A stretch of 64,000 nucleotides of DNA from Arthrinium phaeospermum (taxonomy: Eukaryota; Ascomycota; Sordariomycetes; Amphisphaeriales; Apiosporaceae), in contig QYRS01000013.1 in the NCBI GenBank assembly GCA_006503535.1, positions 62,001 to 126,000 of the forward strand, written 5' to 3'. Below, piece by piece: positions 22,889-35,994 of this stretch (positions are counted from its first letter, which is position 1; each line of letters starts with the position of its first letter). The notes under the pieces were generated by a model, which saw nothing but the letters and a program-made list of their open reading frames with translations, was not told where the DNA came from and ran no database searches. A program made the position numbers and the translations under genes.

Positions 22889-24361
22889 TTCTGCCTGGCA
22901 AGGGAGTATCACGAATGTGACAAAACTACTACCAATCACCCTGATACAATGTCATTTTTCAATGGCAGAGGAAAGAAAGCTTCAATCGAACCATTGGAAT
23001 AGGTTCAGAAATCGTTAATGGAGAGTGAAATTTGAAACTTGTGTTATTTTCAGCAGTCTCTGGTCGGATTCCGCTGCGAGGTCTCCAAGCTGATAGACGG
23101 CAATGGAGTGCGTCAACCCAACAGGCAACTGACCAACGTGGACGTTCAGCCACAGGTGGCGGCGGGTGTCGGGATTGGCTTGAGAGCACAGCAAGCACTC
23201 ACTCCTCTGACTCCCCGCAATACCATTTGGAAATCTTTCGATGTTTGTTGGAAGGTAAGTAATTACCTAATTACCGTCTACTTCTTCAGACTGCATGCGC
23301 TCGGCGACTCTTTTTACATTGAATGGAACAATGGATGCAATAAATATTCACAACAGTCGTCTTTTACTTGGTTCGCCCGATTGATGAGGTCAAGATCGCT
23401 TTGTCTGCGACCGAATCTCTCCAATTGACCATGCATTTGATTTTGTGCAATGTTTAAAGTGCGAACGAGACATTCAACTGTCGACACGACACTTGAACTA
23501 CCCGAAAGCAATACCGATATACCCATGATGATTGTCTGCCTGCAATACGGATCAATGTTACGGATCCAAAGTCCGATGCCCTCGCTGATTCACATGGTCA
23601 CGCCCCGTCGCAAGCAAGGCTAGGTTACTTTGTGTATGTATGCATGTAGTGAGTGACTCGTTCGTCCAGGCTACAGGCCTTACTACCGCGAAATGATGGG
23701 TCGCTCCATGGACCATCACGACCTTGGCAATGGTGGTATCAGATGGCGGCGGAGCTTGCCCAAGTTTGAAGCTTACCAAGAGTTACCTACATACCTGTCA
23801 CACAAGGCCACTCGGATTATGTGTCGAAAACGGGAGTGCCGCCAACGAGACGGGGGCATGTGCGACCAGTCGAAGTTGCTAGTAGGTAATTGCCTGAATG
23901 AACGCTTTGTTAAGGCAAGTATCGTGCTCTATAGCTGGCCAACTCGCACAGCCGCACAACGGAGCCACAAGTCGCGCATTTGCTCACCTGGCTTGTGTAC
24001 TTGGCAAAACCGCACATCTACAGTATACACGTCAATTCTGATTAGTGAGGCATTTCGGGGGGGGGGTAACGAGTGTCTGGAAGCTTAGTTCTCTAGTGTT
24101 GTTTGGATGTTCTTGGTCTCGCAAAGGCTCAAGCCGTCGGTGCCAGCCGGTGGACGGGACATCATAGTCTTGCAAACCGAGCTGTTTTCTTGATCTGACA
24201 AGTGCCATTTTTGGCCTGAGTGGCTGCCTGCATTCACAACTGGTTCCTCAAAGGGCTGAATAGAGTTTTGGCTCGCTATCTGTGACGCTACTGATGGAAA
24301 CCCCCTTGACTCTCACTTCAATGTTATGTAGGGGGGAGGGGGTCCTTCTTCGCTATGTATG

Positions 24362-24380
24362 AACATACATACATACATAC
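24362..24380. repeat. ACAT microsatellite
   Basis: Short tandem tetramer array, about five units, in non-coding DNA. Confidence 0.8.
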
Positions 24381-27089
24381 AGCCTAAAGTACTGTACGAC
24401 CGGATCGAAGCTACACAGGTCCCGCGACTATGATCCATAGGTACTTCATCGTCCGATGTGTAAACTCAATTGACGAATGAATATGTTCCAAAATCTCCGG
24501 AGAGGTTGCATGTGGTAATTTTGAAAATCGAAAGGTGGTATTCTTTCCTGGAAACGAATTCTTTAGTTGCCAGTATCGAAATTTCCCATTGAGTACATAA
24601 AAAAGAGAGAGAGAGAGAGCAAAAAACACCGGTTGATGTTTTCGAGATAACTGTTTCGATTGCGAGAGCATGTATGTATGTAGGTATGTAATAGGCCTGG
24701 TGGAGGGGCTGAGGCTTTGAGCAAGGATGCCTGCAGATCATCGAAATTCCGGGGCCGCTCTCCTCCATTCTGATTCGAAGATGCGTTCCCAGATTTCGTT
24801 TGCCTGGATCTTCGGGACTGTCGCTTTTGCACACGTGGGAAATACCTGGTTATTAACCCTAGCAGGGGCAAAAAATCTCGATATGCGGCAACTTCCGCCT
24901 ACGTCGCAATGAACGTTACGATCAACGGCACATCTACCACGTATGAGAACATCCTCCGAAAGCAACATCCGCGTGCCTATTTAATTGGAATCATTGCACA
25001 CGCGCAGACGTTGATGCAGGCTGGGAACGAACGCAGAGCAAACAAATAAGCCGAGTGAGTTCCAAGTATCTCGTATGTCAGTCAGGCCTTGCGCAATATC
25101 TCTCAAACAACCGCTTCGCAGTAGACCTATCTCGTCGAGCTACATCCAGGTATGTACGTGTTGTGTATGCCATGTAATTGGATCATACTGTAGCACCTTA
25201 GAAACTGCGCGTTTGGCCATATCATTCGGTGGACTTCCAAATAAGAAGCTAATCCTAATCGTTGGTAGCACCCGATGTGTACACGCATGCACTCGTAGGC
25301 CAGGACGCGTTTCAGGAGGAGATGAGCCGAAGCGAGAAAAACATTATCTATCGTGGGAAAGCGAGCAAACATACGGTTCGTGAAGGGAGGCCGCGGTGGT
25401 GCCCGTTGTTTGGAGCATAACACGAGATCGCTCCTGGGATCAATGCTTTCCAGGTGTGTGCACCGGGCGATTGATTCTGGCCGTGAGCCCGTGTACTGTA
25501 GCTTTCGAAGATATGCACATCATTGATGAGGGGGTGGGCACAGGTTAAACTGGCCAGCCCTTCCCCACCGAGCTTTCGCAAACTCTCAGGGAGGTTCTGC
25601 GGCTGAAGAAGGCTCGCATCCAGACGTCGCGACCACTATGCATTTCCAATTCTGGTACCGGGGACTGTCTGTCCCTCTTGCAGGTTTTCTTCAATCAATG
25701 GTCCATCAGGAACACGCACATTGTGAGCCGTGGTATCGGCCATCGCAATCTCCAAGGTGCGATGCTTGCTTGGACTTGACTGACGTAGTCTCAAAACAAT
25801 CTAATAGGGCAGCAACATCGAAGGTACGTGCTCTAGTGCGCATAAACCATGCAACTGCTAGTTCGATGAATATTTGATTCCGCATCAACGCACAAGCCTT
25901 CGAGGCTAGGTTGCATCCCACCAAGACTTCCCTGCTTGCCCTACTTCTTTCTAGCAGTAAGTGGTAGGCGTTTGTCGGCTTGCAAACACCAATGCCAGCT
26001 CCTTCGGGGAGTTTCCCTGCTCCTCGTTTCCTCGGATTTGTATGGGAAAACATTCCAAGTACAAGTAGTTGTCGTGTGCTGGGGCAGCCGATTGGCGAGG
26101 CCCAGCCATCACTGTACCCTCGGAAGATGTACTAGGACCAATGAGACGTACGTCATTTTAGGCCACGCCCCGGCTCCTCAACAGCTACCTACAGACTAGC
26201 AGCTACAGACTAGCCCCTACAGGGCGACTGTGCCTAGCCGGTATTTCGGTATTTCGCAAATCTGTCTGGTATACGGCTACCTGAGGCTATGTGTCGAGTC
26301 ACTTTTAGAGACCTTTGTATTCTACCTACATACCTTGGTCGTACTGGGTAACCTACCGCAGGGCCTCATTAATGTGCGCATACATACCCAAGGGGCGAGT
26401 AAGGAGGTCGATACGTGTGAGTTTGCAGCGACTTGGGAGCGGAGGACAGACATATCGATCAAATGCATCTCTGTCCCATACGGGCCATACCTCTGCACCT
26501 GCATCTTCTTCGGCCACCAACCAACCTACTCGTGCGTTTAAAGTTCAGTACTTGAGTCGCGTCGGCCACCCGTATCTTGCTTGTATCTTTATCTTGCATG
26601 AGGGACGCAAAGCGCTGCTGGCCTTGCACCATGGCAATTTGCAACCCTGAAACATATCATGTATTTCACGCGGCAAAGCGGACCTGCTATACACATACCA
26701 TGTAGAACCAACCCCGGGAGGGAAAAAGCAGATTTCGTCTAGTGCGCCAGTGTATATGACGGGGATGGAGGCTCCTCATCCTCGCCCTCCTCGGAGCAGC
26801 AGCCGAGTAACTTTGTAAGCCGGACTGTAGATGTAGGCATGGAGGCATGGAGGCATCTAGTGAGCCTATTGTTTGCAGCGACTGAACTCAGTGTACTGCT
26901 CAGTGCCGTACTGGCTGGGACTGCGGCAGGGTCCTGGACTGTAAAAGTAGGTACTCAACTGTACTGAGGTCGCAAAAGCATGTACTACTAATGGCCGACA
27001 GGCAGAGAGACGGGCTTGTGCTAAGCGACTAGCGGCTCACAGAGTTTTTGCGGTCCTCCACCAGGCCTGCCAAAGCCGCAAAGTCAAGA

Positions 27090-27330
27090 GTCGTCTCCTC
27101 CACCCATTCCCCATTCATTCCACCATCCTTTTCCCACTCACACGCAAACCAAACCGGCACCATCGTTGTCTGCTTTTGTTTCTTGCTGCTTTCCGGTCTC
27201 TATCTCTTCCACACAGTCTCGGTCTCTCCTTCTCTCTTCTCTCTTCTTTTTTTTCCTCTTCTCCCTCCTCTAACCCTAATTCCCCCGCCAGCTTCGTTTC
27301 ACCCCCCTCTGCCGCTTGCGAAACCGCTGC
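27090..27330 (+). promoter_or_regulatory. Pyrimidine-rich core promoter with telobox
   Basis: About 240 bp strongly C/T-biased on the plus strand, ending in (T)CTCTTC arrays and containing AACCCTAA at 27272-27279. C/T tracts just upstream of start sites are usual in strongly transcribed filamentous-fungal genes. I infer that transcription towards the RRM gene begins near here, about 3.4 kb before its ATG. Confidence 0.45.
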
Positions 27331-30300
27331 CTGTTTGGCTCGCTACTTGTATTCGTTGTGTGCGTTTTGCAAGAAGCTTCCTTTTGGTGCTGGTTCGTTT
27401 CCTGCTGTGTGCGCGTGCGCGGCCCGTTTCCGGTAAAGCCGCCGACATCTCGTCAACTTCCGCATCGTCGCGCAAAACTTTTCTCTCCGTTGCGGCCTTT
27501 TCACATTGCTGAGTACCACGCCGGTTCTAGTTCTACTTCAGATCGCACCGCGAAATTTTATCTCGGTATCCTGACGACGTGCGACACGACGACTCGATCC
27601 CTCGACTTTATCCTTCAGTCCCTCCCGGTATTTCTCGGTCTTGCGGCTGTTCGTTTCCACGGCGCTTGTGATCTGCTGCTTTCTCCCGTCTGCATGACCA
27701 ACAAGGGCGTCATTTGGTGCACAAAAGTAAGTGTCGGGCTTTTCTTCCTTCATTCCTGCCCGGGTAAGTAGCGATCACGCTTCTGCTAGCCTGTCGACCT
27801 GATGTTCGGTTTGCTCTTGACCTCCTTGTACTGCTCATTCCGAGTTGAGTCCGGATTTGACCATTGATCTATTGGTCAAGTCACAAGTCACCAACCAAAC
27901 CCGGACGCGGCATGCTGTGCAGACTTGGGGACGGGGGCCATGGATCGGGGCGTATGACAAGTCCGCTGGGCACGGTGGCAATGCGATTTTCCCAGGCCCT
28001 TTTACTCGCTCGACCGAACCGACCTACTATTCCTGCTCGACCTTGTGCCAACACGACTATTCGCAGACTGGCCTGCTTGGTTTTGGAATGGTCATGCACA
28101 ATTTAACCGAATTGTGGCCCGCGGCAACCACCATATGTCAAGTGGATCCTTCCATTTACGTAGGACACCAGACTGTACTTGCGAGCGAGACAGCTGCGTC
28201 CAGGCAATCATGTGGAATGACCGAATTCCTCAGCATGCTCTTGCGATTACTGGATCCAACCGAGGGACTATTTGCGCGAATGTGCTCATGCTGCAGGCTT
28301 CTCTGGGATAGTACGAGGCTCCCTCATGATGAGGTACGATGTCCGGTAGCTTTCATGTGGAGAGGGTTGGTTCACAGCCTGCACGTGAAAGACCTTCGAA
28401 AGTATGGCCTCTGTCAAGAACGGATCAGACCTCTTGGCACGGCGTTTCAGTACAGTGCACCTCAAGCTACTCTTTTATACCATCCAGCCTTCGCTTCTAA
28501 TGTGGATTTCTCTCACTGGACTTTGGGGGACCTCCGCAGTTTCAACATCCGCGATTTGCGCACTCTCGGGGTACATACGGTCATCCAATGACTTGTTTCG
28601 CATACAAGTGGCCAAGGATTCCCTGGGTTGAGAAGCTAGGCGGCCAGATATCCTTTCGACGTTCCCGGCCTGGAGCGAAGTCATCCATGCCTGACGACCC
28701 CTCGCACTTGGTGCAGCAGCTTGATCGCTACTACCTTTAGAGGAACTGCTCACTATTACTTTCAGTTATATATTAACCATGAACATACACAGGTTAGGAA
28801 TTCCGAAAGTCATATCCTTTAGATCGTATCACGACTTGACGTTCACTTTATTCGTCTTCTCTTGATCAAGCGTCTCTTCAAATCTTTGGTTGGCGAATCG
28901 GGGGAAAAAAATAGATCAAGGTCTCGGTTGTCGACGTTTGCATTTCAATCCGCATTCAGACAGGAAAATTTGGCGGCGTCGGCGTTCGTTGCTGGTATAA
29001 GCACACCTGGATATCAGTTGGTGAGTCGATTTATATCCAGCCCTCCCTATGCTGTTCCTCGAGCGACCGAGCTGTGGTTTAAGTGCTTTTAAGCCAATGC
29101 CTCATGTTTGAGTCTGCCCTGTACTCATGTGGTGTCTTGTGTCGGCCGTTGCCATCTACAGCTATCCGGTGGATCGAGGGAGCAACGCCATTGAGCGTTT
29201 AAACTTCTCCGAGGATGGCTTGTCGAACGGACAGTAGCCTCCAAGGCCACGGTGCTGGTCTGTCTTGAATCCGTGCCCTTATGCATGACCAAGTTGATGT
29301 TGCTGGTCAGAGGGTACGGGAGGGAAGAAGACATAGCAACACGAGGGCTGCTATTATTTTCACTGAGCTTTCAATTCTCCCTGTAGATTTTTGTTCATCT
29401 CACTAACATGCTTTTGCTGCAGCTTCTACCTATCTCACGAATCTTAACCTGCTGTCATCCGCACATTTGTGTGAGCCTACTTCGTAAGTACCCCTGATCG
29501 AGGTTCAATGCGTTGTGCGATTCTTTACAATCACTGGGGAGAAATGTCTGGTCTTTCCCTAGCCAAGCTACCCAAATGCATCCCCGGGACTCAGTAGTTC
29601 CATCAGCTGGCTTTGTATACCCTTCCATCTGCCTATCTGTATCGGCCAGATGCATCCTATTTGCAATGATATACCCAACCCCACTTCAGAAATAGCAAAT
29701 TCGAGCAAAGTTGCGTCTCCCACAACCGGGCTGAGATGAATCGAGCAAGGTCTCGCGGCAAATGTGAACACAGACTTGCGGCACCATGGTTGCCCTGCAA
29801 TGGTCCCCCCCTCTGCTCTCTGTCTGGGTGTGGCTTGCCAGGAGTGAGGGCCAGTCGACATGCTATCCCCCTATCCAATGACTTCTCCAACCTCGTGTTC
29901 CTGCACTCAGAGTTGCCTTGCACTGGCGTGGAAGAGGGTCAACAGTTAAGGCTATTCCGTCGGCTGGTCTATGGGCGTAACCACTTGCCGTCACAGGCCA
30001 CTGCACATGTTAATCCTCCCTACCCGACCCCCCCTTTCGTGATGGCAGTAGCTTCTGTGAGCGTGCCTACTTTGCATTGCTTGCCCCTCATATTTCTCCT
30101 TCTGACACCCTTCTGCCATCTTTGGGCTGGGATAGGCTGTTTGGCCTCAATGCACAAACCTCCCTTTGATAGACACGCGGATACGTCTACTCTGTTTAAT
30201 TTCAGATAGGAAATCTCGGTAGATCAACTGTTGCTCGTGGGTCTGTATATCGCCGAGTCTTTGCAGGCATGGCAGTCGGGTAGATCGCCGAGGGAGGGGT

Positions 30301-30689
30301 CATTGGTGTCGTCGCCGAGGGCTCTTTGCCGCCTTCCAAATTACGGCCCTCCCCCTCCGCAAAAAGTCAAAAGTCCATCTAGTTCAGATGACACAATATC
30401 CCACTTCACGATCCCAGCACAACCCAAATTTCCACTTGGCATCTCTTTTCACCAAGTCATACGCATTGTGCACATCTTCCTGGAATTGTGCCAATTGATG
30501 CCCTTGGTTCCGATAGCACTTCTGCCAGCCTCCGGCTATCTCTTTTGTTTGATTTCCTAGCACCCCTTTCGCCCACGGCTTTCTGGTCGTTTCTGCACGA
30601 GCATTTTTCCTGCTTCCTTCAACCGAACAGTCACCGAGAACTCTTCCAGCTTCTAAGTCTAACATCCGGCACCCACTTCACAGGTCAAG

Positions 30690-32353
30690 ATGGAAAACTT
30701 CAACCCCTACAACGGCAAGGCTCCTTCCAATGGATCCGGCTCTCAAGGCGAGGGCGGTTCCCAGGGCGGTGGTCCCGGTTTGCCTCCTTCCGGCCTTCCC
30801 ATCGCCCCTCCTAACGGTCAATCCGGTGGTGATGGTTCTACTGGCTTCCCTTCTGCTGATGCCGCTCGTCAGACCCTTTGGTAAGTTTTCATTTTCGCTC
30901 CTCTCATTCTTCCTATTTCCCTCCCTTCACTTCCGGGCTTTGGCCCTTGAGGCAGCAGCTCTTTCCTGCCACGTTATTTTTGTACTTGCGCTCCCTGCGG
31001 AATTGCACTTTGGTAGTCACTACCCTGGCCAGGATCCACCGTTCCTGCCTAATGTGACAGAAACTGACCGATGTTGGCGCACCACAGGATGGGCGAGTTG
31101 GCAGGATGGATGGACGAAAGTTTCATTCGCTCGATTTACTCGTCTGCCATGAACGAGAATGTCCAGGTGAAGATTATCCGCGACCGTCATTCAGGGTAAG
31201 CTTGTGGCCTCGATCCTTCATGTGTTTAATATTGACACGCTGCAGTAACGCCGGATACTGCTTCGTCGAATTCTCCAACCCGGAAGCTGCGCAAAAGGCA
31301 CTTGCGCTCAACGGCACGCCCGTGCCCAACACCGACCGCGTCTTCCGTCTCAACTGGGCCTCGGGCGGCGGCTTGGTCGATCGTCGCGATACCCGCAGCC
31401 CCGAGTTCTCCATCTTCGTTGGCGACCTCGGCCACGAAGTCAACGAGTTTGTCTTGGTTGCCTTGTTCCAAGCCCGCTTCCCCTCGTGCAAGAGTGCCAA
31501 GATCATGACGGACCAGCAAACTGGCCAGTCCCGCGGCTACGGATTCGTTCGCTTCTCTGACGAGCAAGACCAGCAGCGCGCTCTGGTGGAGATGCAAGGC
31601 GTCTACTGCGGCAACAGACCTATGCGCGTCTCACCTGCCACCCCCAAGAACAGGTAAGCCAACCCACAAGCCCCCTCTCTGCTGCTCGCTTGGAATACGT
31701 AATCAGAATACATGACTGACGCGATTCAAGAAGTCACCAAGGTGGTCAGTTCCAGAACTTCGGCAACCCTGCCATGATGCCTCCCCAGGGCGGCATGCAG
31801 CCTCCGGGTGGCATGAACAACCAGTGGATGGCCCAGCAGCAGCCAAACTACGGCTTCCAGCAGGGCGGCGGCGGCTTCAATCCGATGGCCATGAATCAAT
31901 TTACCGACCCCAACAACACCACCGTCTTCGTCGGAGGCCTGTCTGGCTATGTTACGGAGGACGAACTTCGCTCTTTCTTCCAGGGCTTTGGTGAAATCAC
32001 CTACGTCAAGATTCCTCCCGGAAAGGGATGCGGCTTCGTCCAATTTGTTCATCGCCATGCTGCCGAGATGGCAATCAATCAGATGCAGGGCTACCCCATC
32101 GGGAACTCTCGTGTTCGCCTGTCATGGGGCCGTTCTCAGAACAACTCAGGTGTCGGTACTCCCTATCGCCCTGCCCCTCCCCCCCTCACTACTGGCCCCC
32201 TGGACCTCCCGGACCCCCCGGTCCTGGCGGTCCTTTCGGTGGTCCTGGCTTTGGCGGCAATGGACAAGGCCCTCCTCCTGGTGGCTTGGGTCCTCAGGTT
32301 CGTGTTGGCACATTCTTGACCGGTAGACCTTTTGGCTGACATTGTCATAGTAA
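30690..32353 (+). CDS. Three-RRM RNA-binding protein (Nam8/Csx1/TIA-1-like)
   Basis: Exons 30690-30880, 31088-31195, 31246-31653, 31731-32297 and 32351-32353. RRM1 (about 63-145) spans three exons: TLWMGELAGWMDE, NAGYCFVEF. RRM2 (about 154-230) has FSIFVGDL and SRGYGFVRF. RRM3 (about 299-371) has TTVFVGGL and GCGFVQF. This three-RRM layout with Gly/Pro/Gln-rich ends is that of post-transcriptional regulators and splicing factors such as Nam8, Ngr1 and Csx1. The exon sum is one base short of a multiple of 3. The frame breaks at the seven-base C run near 32179-32185, and with one more C the tail becomes HYWPPGPPGPPGPGG ending in GGLGPQ, about 425 aa. The last intron (32298-32350) places TAA directly after the acceptor. 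Unspliced, it would add about 12 residues. Confidence 0.88.
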
Positions 32354-33842
32354 ACGCCTTGATACGATTTTAGCATTGAGGCGTCCTGCGTTCCGGCGTT
32401 TTGGTCGCTTTACTGCGCGTACATCTTCGGGTCCTGCTCCCTGGTTTCGGCTGGTACACTTTCCTTCGCATACATTGTCTTCACTCCTTGACTGTCCTTT
32501 GGGCGACACACGTTCCGACGCATATTCCATTGCCTCCCCCATTTCCTTCCCATGTCTTCCCGACCGAATCCCGCTCCTGCTATCACCTCATGGATGGACT
32601 GAGACATACAGCTCACGTCGGCCATGTACCTTGGCGGCTTGATTCTCCATGAGCGAGCCTGTGCTGTCAATTACAGTACTTTGGCCAGTAAGGCTGGGGT
32701 GGCACGCAGGTGGCGGGGTGCGATCTACTGGCAGATTTCCGACATTCGATATTCAGATGACGAGACCAATGACCCGTCTCATAACGTCTTTACGCGATGA
32801 ATTGGCGCTTTCCTTTACGAGGGACGACCTTTGTTTCGGGTTTGCGTGGTTTCTGAGCATTTGAGTTTCGCGTTGCATTAAAATAGATGCTTTTTCATCT
32901 TCTGTCTTGCTTGCCTTGTATTTGTGACCCGCCTTGATTTCACGCACAGGCGGCCCTTGGCGGCGTGGATCTTGCTTCAGCCCTTGCATGATGTATTCGT
33001 CTGACGGGTCTTTTACAATGCCTGCCACTGGCGACATGATTTGCGTGCTCGAAGTCGAGCGTCCGGGGACATTTTCAACCCTACTTCGGCGACACCAAAA
33101 CCGTATATCCTTTTCCTCGTCCACATTTTCCAGCTACACAACCGGGTAAACCAGCCGAGGATTATTAGGCTTTGCCCTCGGGGCGGTGTTGGGCTCTACC
33201 AGTAGGTGAGGCTGCCACTGCTAAGAACTACTGCTTCGAATGCGTGTTGTTGTTGGGATAAGATTCTACTTTTGGGAACTTGGGATATGGGGCATCTTGT
33301 GATGCGGATGGAGTTTAAAAACATGAGGCGAGTCGGCGGAGGACATGGTGATAAGCCCACCCACCTGTTTGTTATTGTTTCGAAATGGGAAAACGAGCAA
33401 TGAACCTACGCATTACTAAATCCACTCCAGTCTGCTCAGGAGGAAATGTCATGAATAATGAATGATGTGTAACGCGATTTCAGATTTGCTTTTCCTCGTC
33501 ACGCTGACATGTATTTGCGCGGGAGGACACAAGTTCCAAGGAAATGAAATATATACTTGGGCAAGAAATCAGATCTGGCCAGGGACAACGCATCTGTCGT
33601 GCCCAAGTCCCACGGCACGTCTATTGATAAAAATCTGGGGGTATAGTACACTTCATACGTCGTTCTATCGACGTCGTCCAGCAGCCGACAAAGTGTCATG
33701 CAGCCACCGCCTTCCCGATACACACACCTCTACTTCATTTTTCTCATTACATCAGCAAAGGAACCCGCGTACACCGCATTGTAGGTGGGCCACGCCGTCC
33801 TCCCGACCGGGGACACCCAGGTGCTTGCTGGTGGCTATCATA
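32354..33842. other. Convergent intergenic, RRM gene / kinase gene
   Basis: 1.5 kb holding both 3' UTRs. No coding exon, RNA gene or repeat array supported. Confidence 0.5.
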
Positions 33843-35994
33843 TCAAGTCATTTCCTCTTCGTCCAAGGGCTCAACACGAACCAGGATTTCCTCGAGAAGC
33901 CCTTCCAGAAACGTACCGACGTCCTTGCCCATTCCAACGGGCTCGCTTTTATCCAGCCGGTCAATCTCCTTACAGACATTGGCGAGTTTATATACGTGCT
34001 TTCTGATTTTATCATGGGCCGCCTCGGCACGTTGCCTTTGGGGCGTGACTCTCTCGTTGCGGTATATTTGCTGCAAGCGGATCTGCCGCCGCTTGAGAGC
34101 CTCCTCCAGGGCGGGGAAGATGACATCGTTCAAGGCGTCCAGCTCGCCGTTGGGGTTTGGTGGCGCCGGCGTAGGGAATGACTCGGGGGCTGCCGAAAGC
34201 TGTTTGGGCTGGGCCTTGGACGGGAATGCCTGCGGGCTCGGAGACACGGGCTGCGGCATTGCAGGTTTGTGCAAAGAAGACTGTGAGGCTGGACCCCGGA
34301 AAGGAGGGATCTCGGGTAGGCTTATGGGCCCGACCTTGGAAGGTACCCGCTGCGACGGTTGCCCTGGCGCATAGAGCTGGGTCTGGGATGGTCTCGGGGC
34401 CAGATCTGGCTGCTGGTAGTTCAGTTGGGGCTGGGACGGAGGGGAGGTGATGTTCATATGCCCCATGTCCCATCGTAGCTGTTCCTGCAGAGCATGGTCA
34501 TAATCGGTCGAGTTCATGGTGGGCACGGTGGACGTGTGCTTATTGAGGGGCCGCGGCGTATCAGGGTCCCCGTAGTACTTCTGGGGAGAAGATGGCAGCG
34601 CCACCTTGGTTGGCGATGCCGGAATAGAGCCAGGTACCGGCTTCCGCTGCGGCGACACTTGGCGTGACGTGCCGGTCGAGGGGGAGTTGGCCGCCTTGAG
34701 GGTACTGGAAACCGACGAGCCGTTGAAATCCTGCATCTTGACAGGCGACTGTCCCCTGGACCTCTCGCCGTAGTCGCCCTCGAGCGGCCTGGATGCCCGA
34801 GCGTTCCTGGCCGAGTCGTCCATAGGGTTGAGGCCTGGCCTGGTCACGAAGCCGCCGCGTTCACCAACAAGCCGCACGGTGCCGAAGTCCCACATGTCCT
34901 CGTTGACTGGTTCTCTCTCGCGCGCCTCGTCGCCACCCTCGGTCGCCTCCTCGTCCTCGGCCTTGTGTGTAGCGCTCCATCTGCTGTGCCGTTCGATGAG
35001 CTCCGTCAGATACGTTGTCTTCTTGGCCCGTCGAATAAAGGTATGCTTTAGTAAGTCTCTGGCCGATGGCCTCTCCTTTGGATCGCGCTGAAGGCAAAGC
35101 TCAACAAAGTCCTTGAAGGCTTTGGTGAAGTTGCCTTCCAGCCTCGGTGGGTGGTTCTTGGGAATGAGGAAAAGCACCTTCATGGGGTGGATGTCGGCGT
35201 AGGGAGGCTCTCCGTTGGCCAGCTCGAGGGCGGTGATGCCCAGCGACCAGATGTCCGCCTTGTGATCGTAGCCGGACTGTTTGATGACTTCGGGGGCCAT
35301 CCAGAAGGGGGTTCCTACGAAGGTGTTCTTCTTGGTCATGGTGGCCGAGAGCTGGCCCGACACACCGAAATCGGCCAGTTTGACCTGGCCATTGTGGCCC
35401 AGGAGAACGTTGGCGGCTGTTCACGAACAGGGTCAGTCATCCAGAGCCAAATGGCACACTTGTCATGGTTGCTTGATTCTCTCTCACCCTTGACGTCGCG
35501 GTGCAGCTTCTTGTCGGCATGGAGGTATTCCAGCCCCAGCAGCAGTTCGCGGATGATGATGGCAATGTAGTCCTCGCCGATCATGCCGGGCTTCATCAGG
35601 TCTGCACAGCTACCGCCGGAGCAGAATTCCATGACAATCCACAGCTCTGCGCCCTTGGCATAGGAGCCATAGTACTTTGTGACGTAGGGGGACTGCAGCT
35701 CCGAGAGAATGGCAATCTCCTGTATGATATCCTCGACCTCGTCTTCGGCGCTCTCGATGTCAATAACCTTGATAGCGACCGCCTGGCCGGTTCGTTTCTC
35801 CACCCTGGCGCACGGTTTTGCAGTCAGTACAAATCCGATGCTTCCGAAGCCTTGGTGTTTCGGTCGGGGAGGCCACGTGCGTACCCCTTGTAGACTTTAC
35901 CGAAACTGCCTCCTCCTATACAATACTCCTTGGTATACAGAAGCTCCGGGTCCAGAGCCTCGTTGCTGTTGTCGTCATAGTCGCGGTCCGCCAT
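33843..35994 (-). CDS. Germinal-centre (Ste20-group) kinase, GCKIII/SPS1-like
   Basis: Ser/Thr kinase. Exons 35994-35885, 35804-35488 and 35416-33843 (introns 80 and 71 bp) give 666 aa. The kinase domain is at about 20-275: Gly-rich loop CIGGGSFGKVYKG, VAIKVIDIE, catalytic HRDVKAANVLL, DFGVSG and GTPFWMAPEVIKQSGYD. All catalytic residues are present. The middle is Pro/Ser/Gln-rich and disordered. The C-terminal helical region (about 575-650: LNDVIFPALEEALKRRQIR, then RAEAAHDKIRKHVYKLANV) is typical of fungal GCK homologues (severin-kinase/MST-1/Kin3 type). That subgroup works in septation and hyphal fusion with STRIPAK components. The subgroup call is an inference and needs a tree. Confidence 0.9.

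Larger units (their letters stand above)
22889..30689. other. 7.8 kb gene-poor divergent region
   Basis: Between the ECM29 and RRM-gene start codons I find no recognisable protein, RNA or transposon sequence on either strand. Stop codons are frequent. The longest frame (27845-28591) opens at TTG and looks random. Contents: an ACAT repeat (about 24362-24380), a GA run (about 24606-24619), a GGGG run (about 24058-24065), direct repeats of CTACAGACTAGC (about 26188-26213), and a pyrimidine-rich core (27090-27330) followed by about 3.3 kb of apparent leader. Possible donors such as AAAAGTAAGTGTC (about 27723) suggest leader introns. A non-coding RNA gene cannot be excluded by eye. Confidence 0.5.

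Noticed and set aside
27845..28591. 248-codon plus-strand open frame in the gene-poor region
   Set aside because: Begins with TTG, has no recognisable motif or family character, and lies in the presumed leader of the RRM gene.
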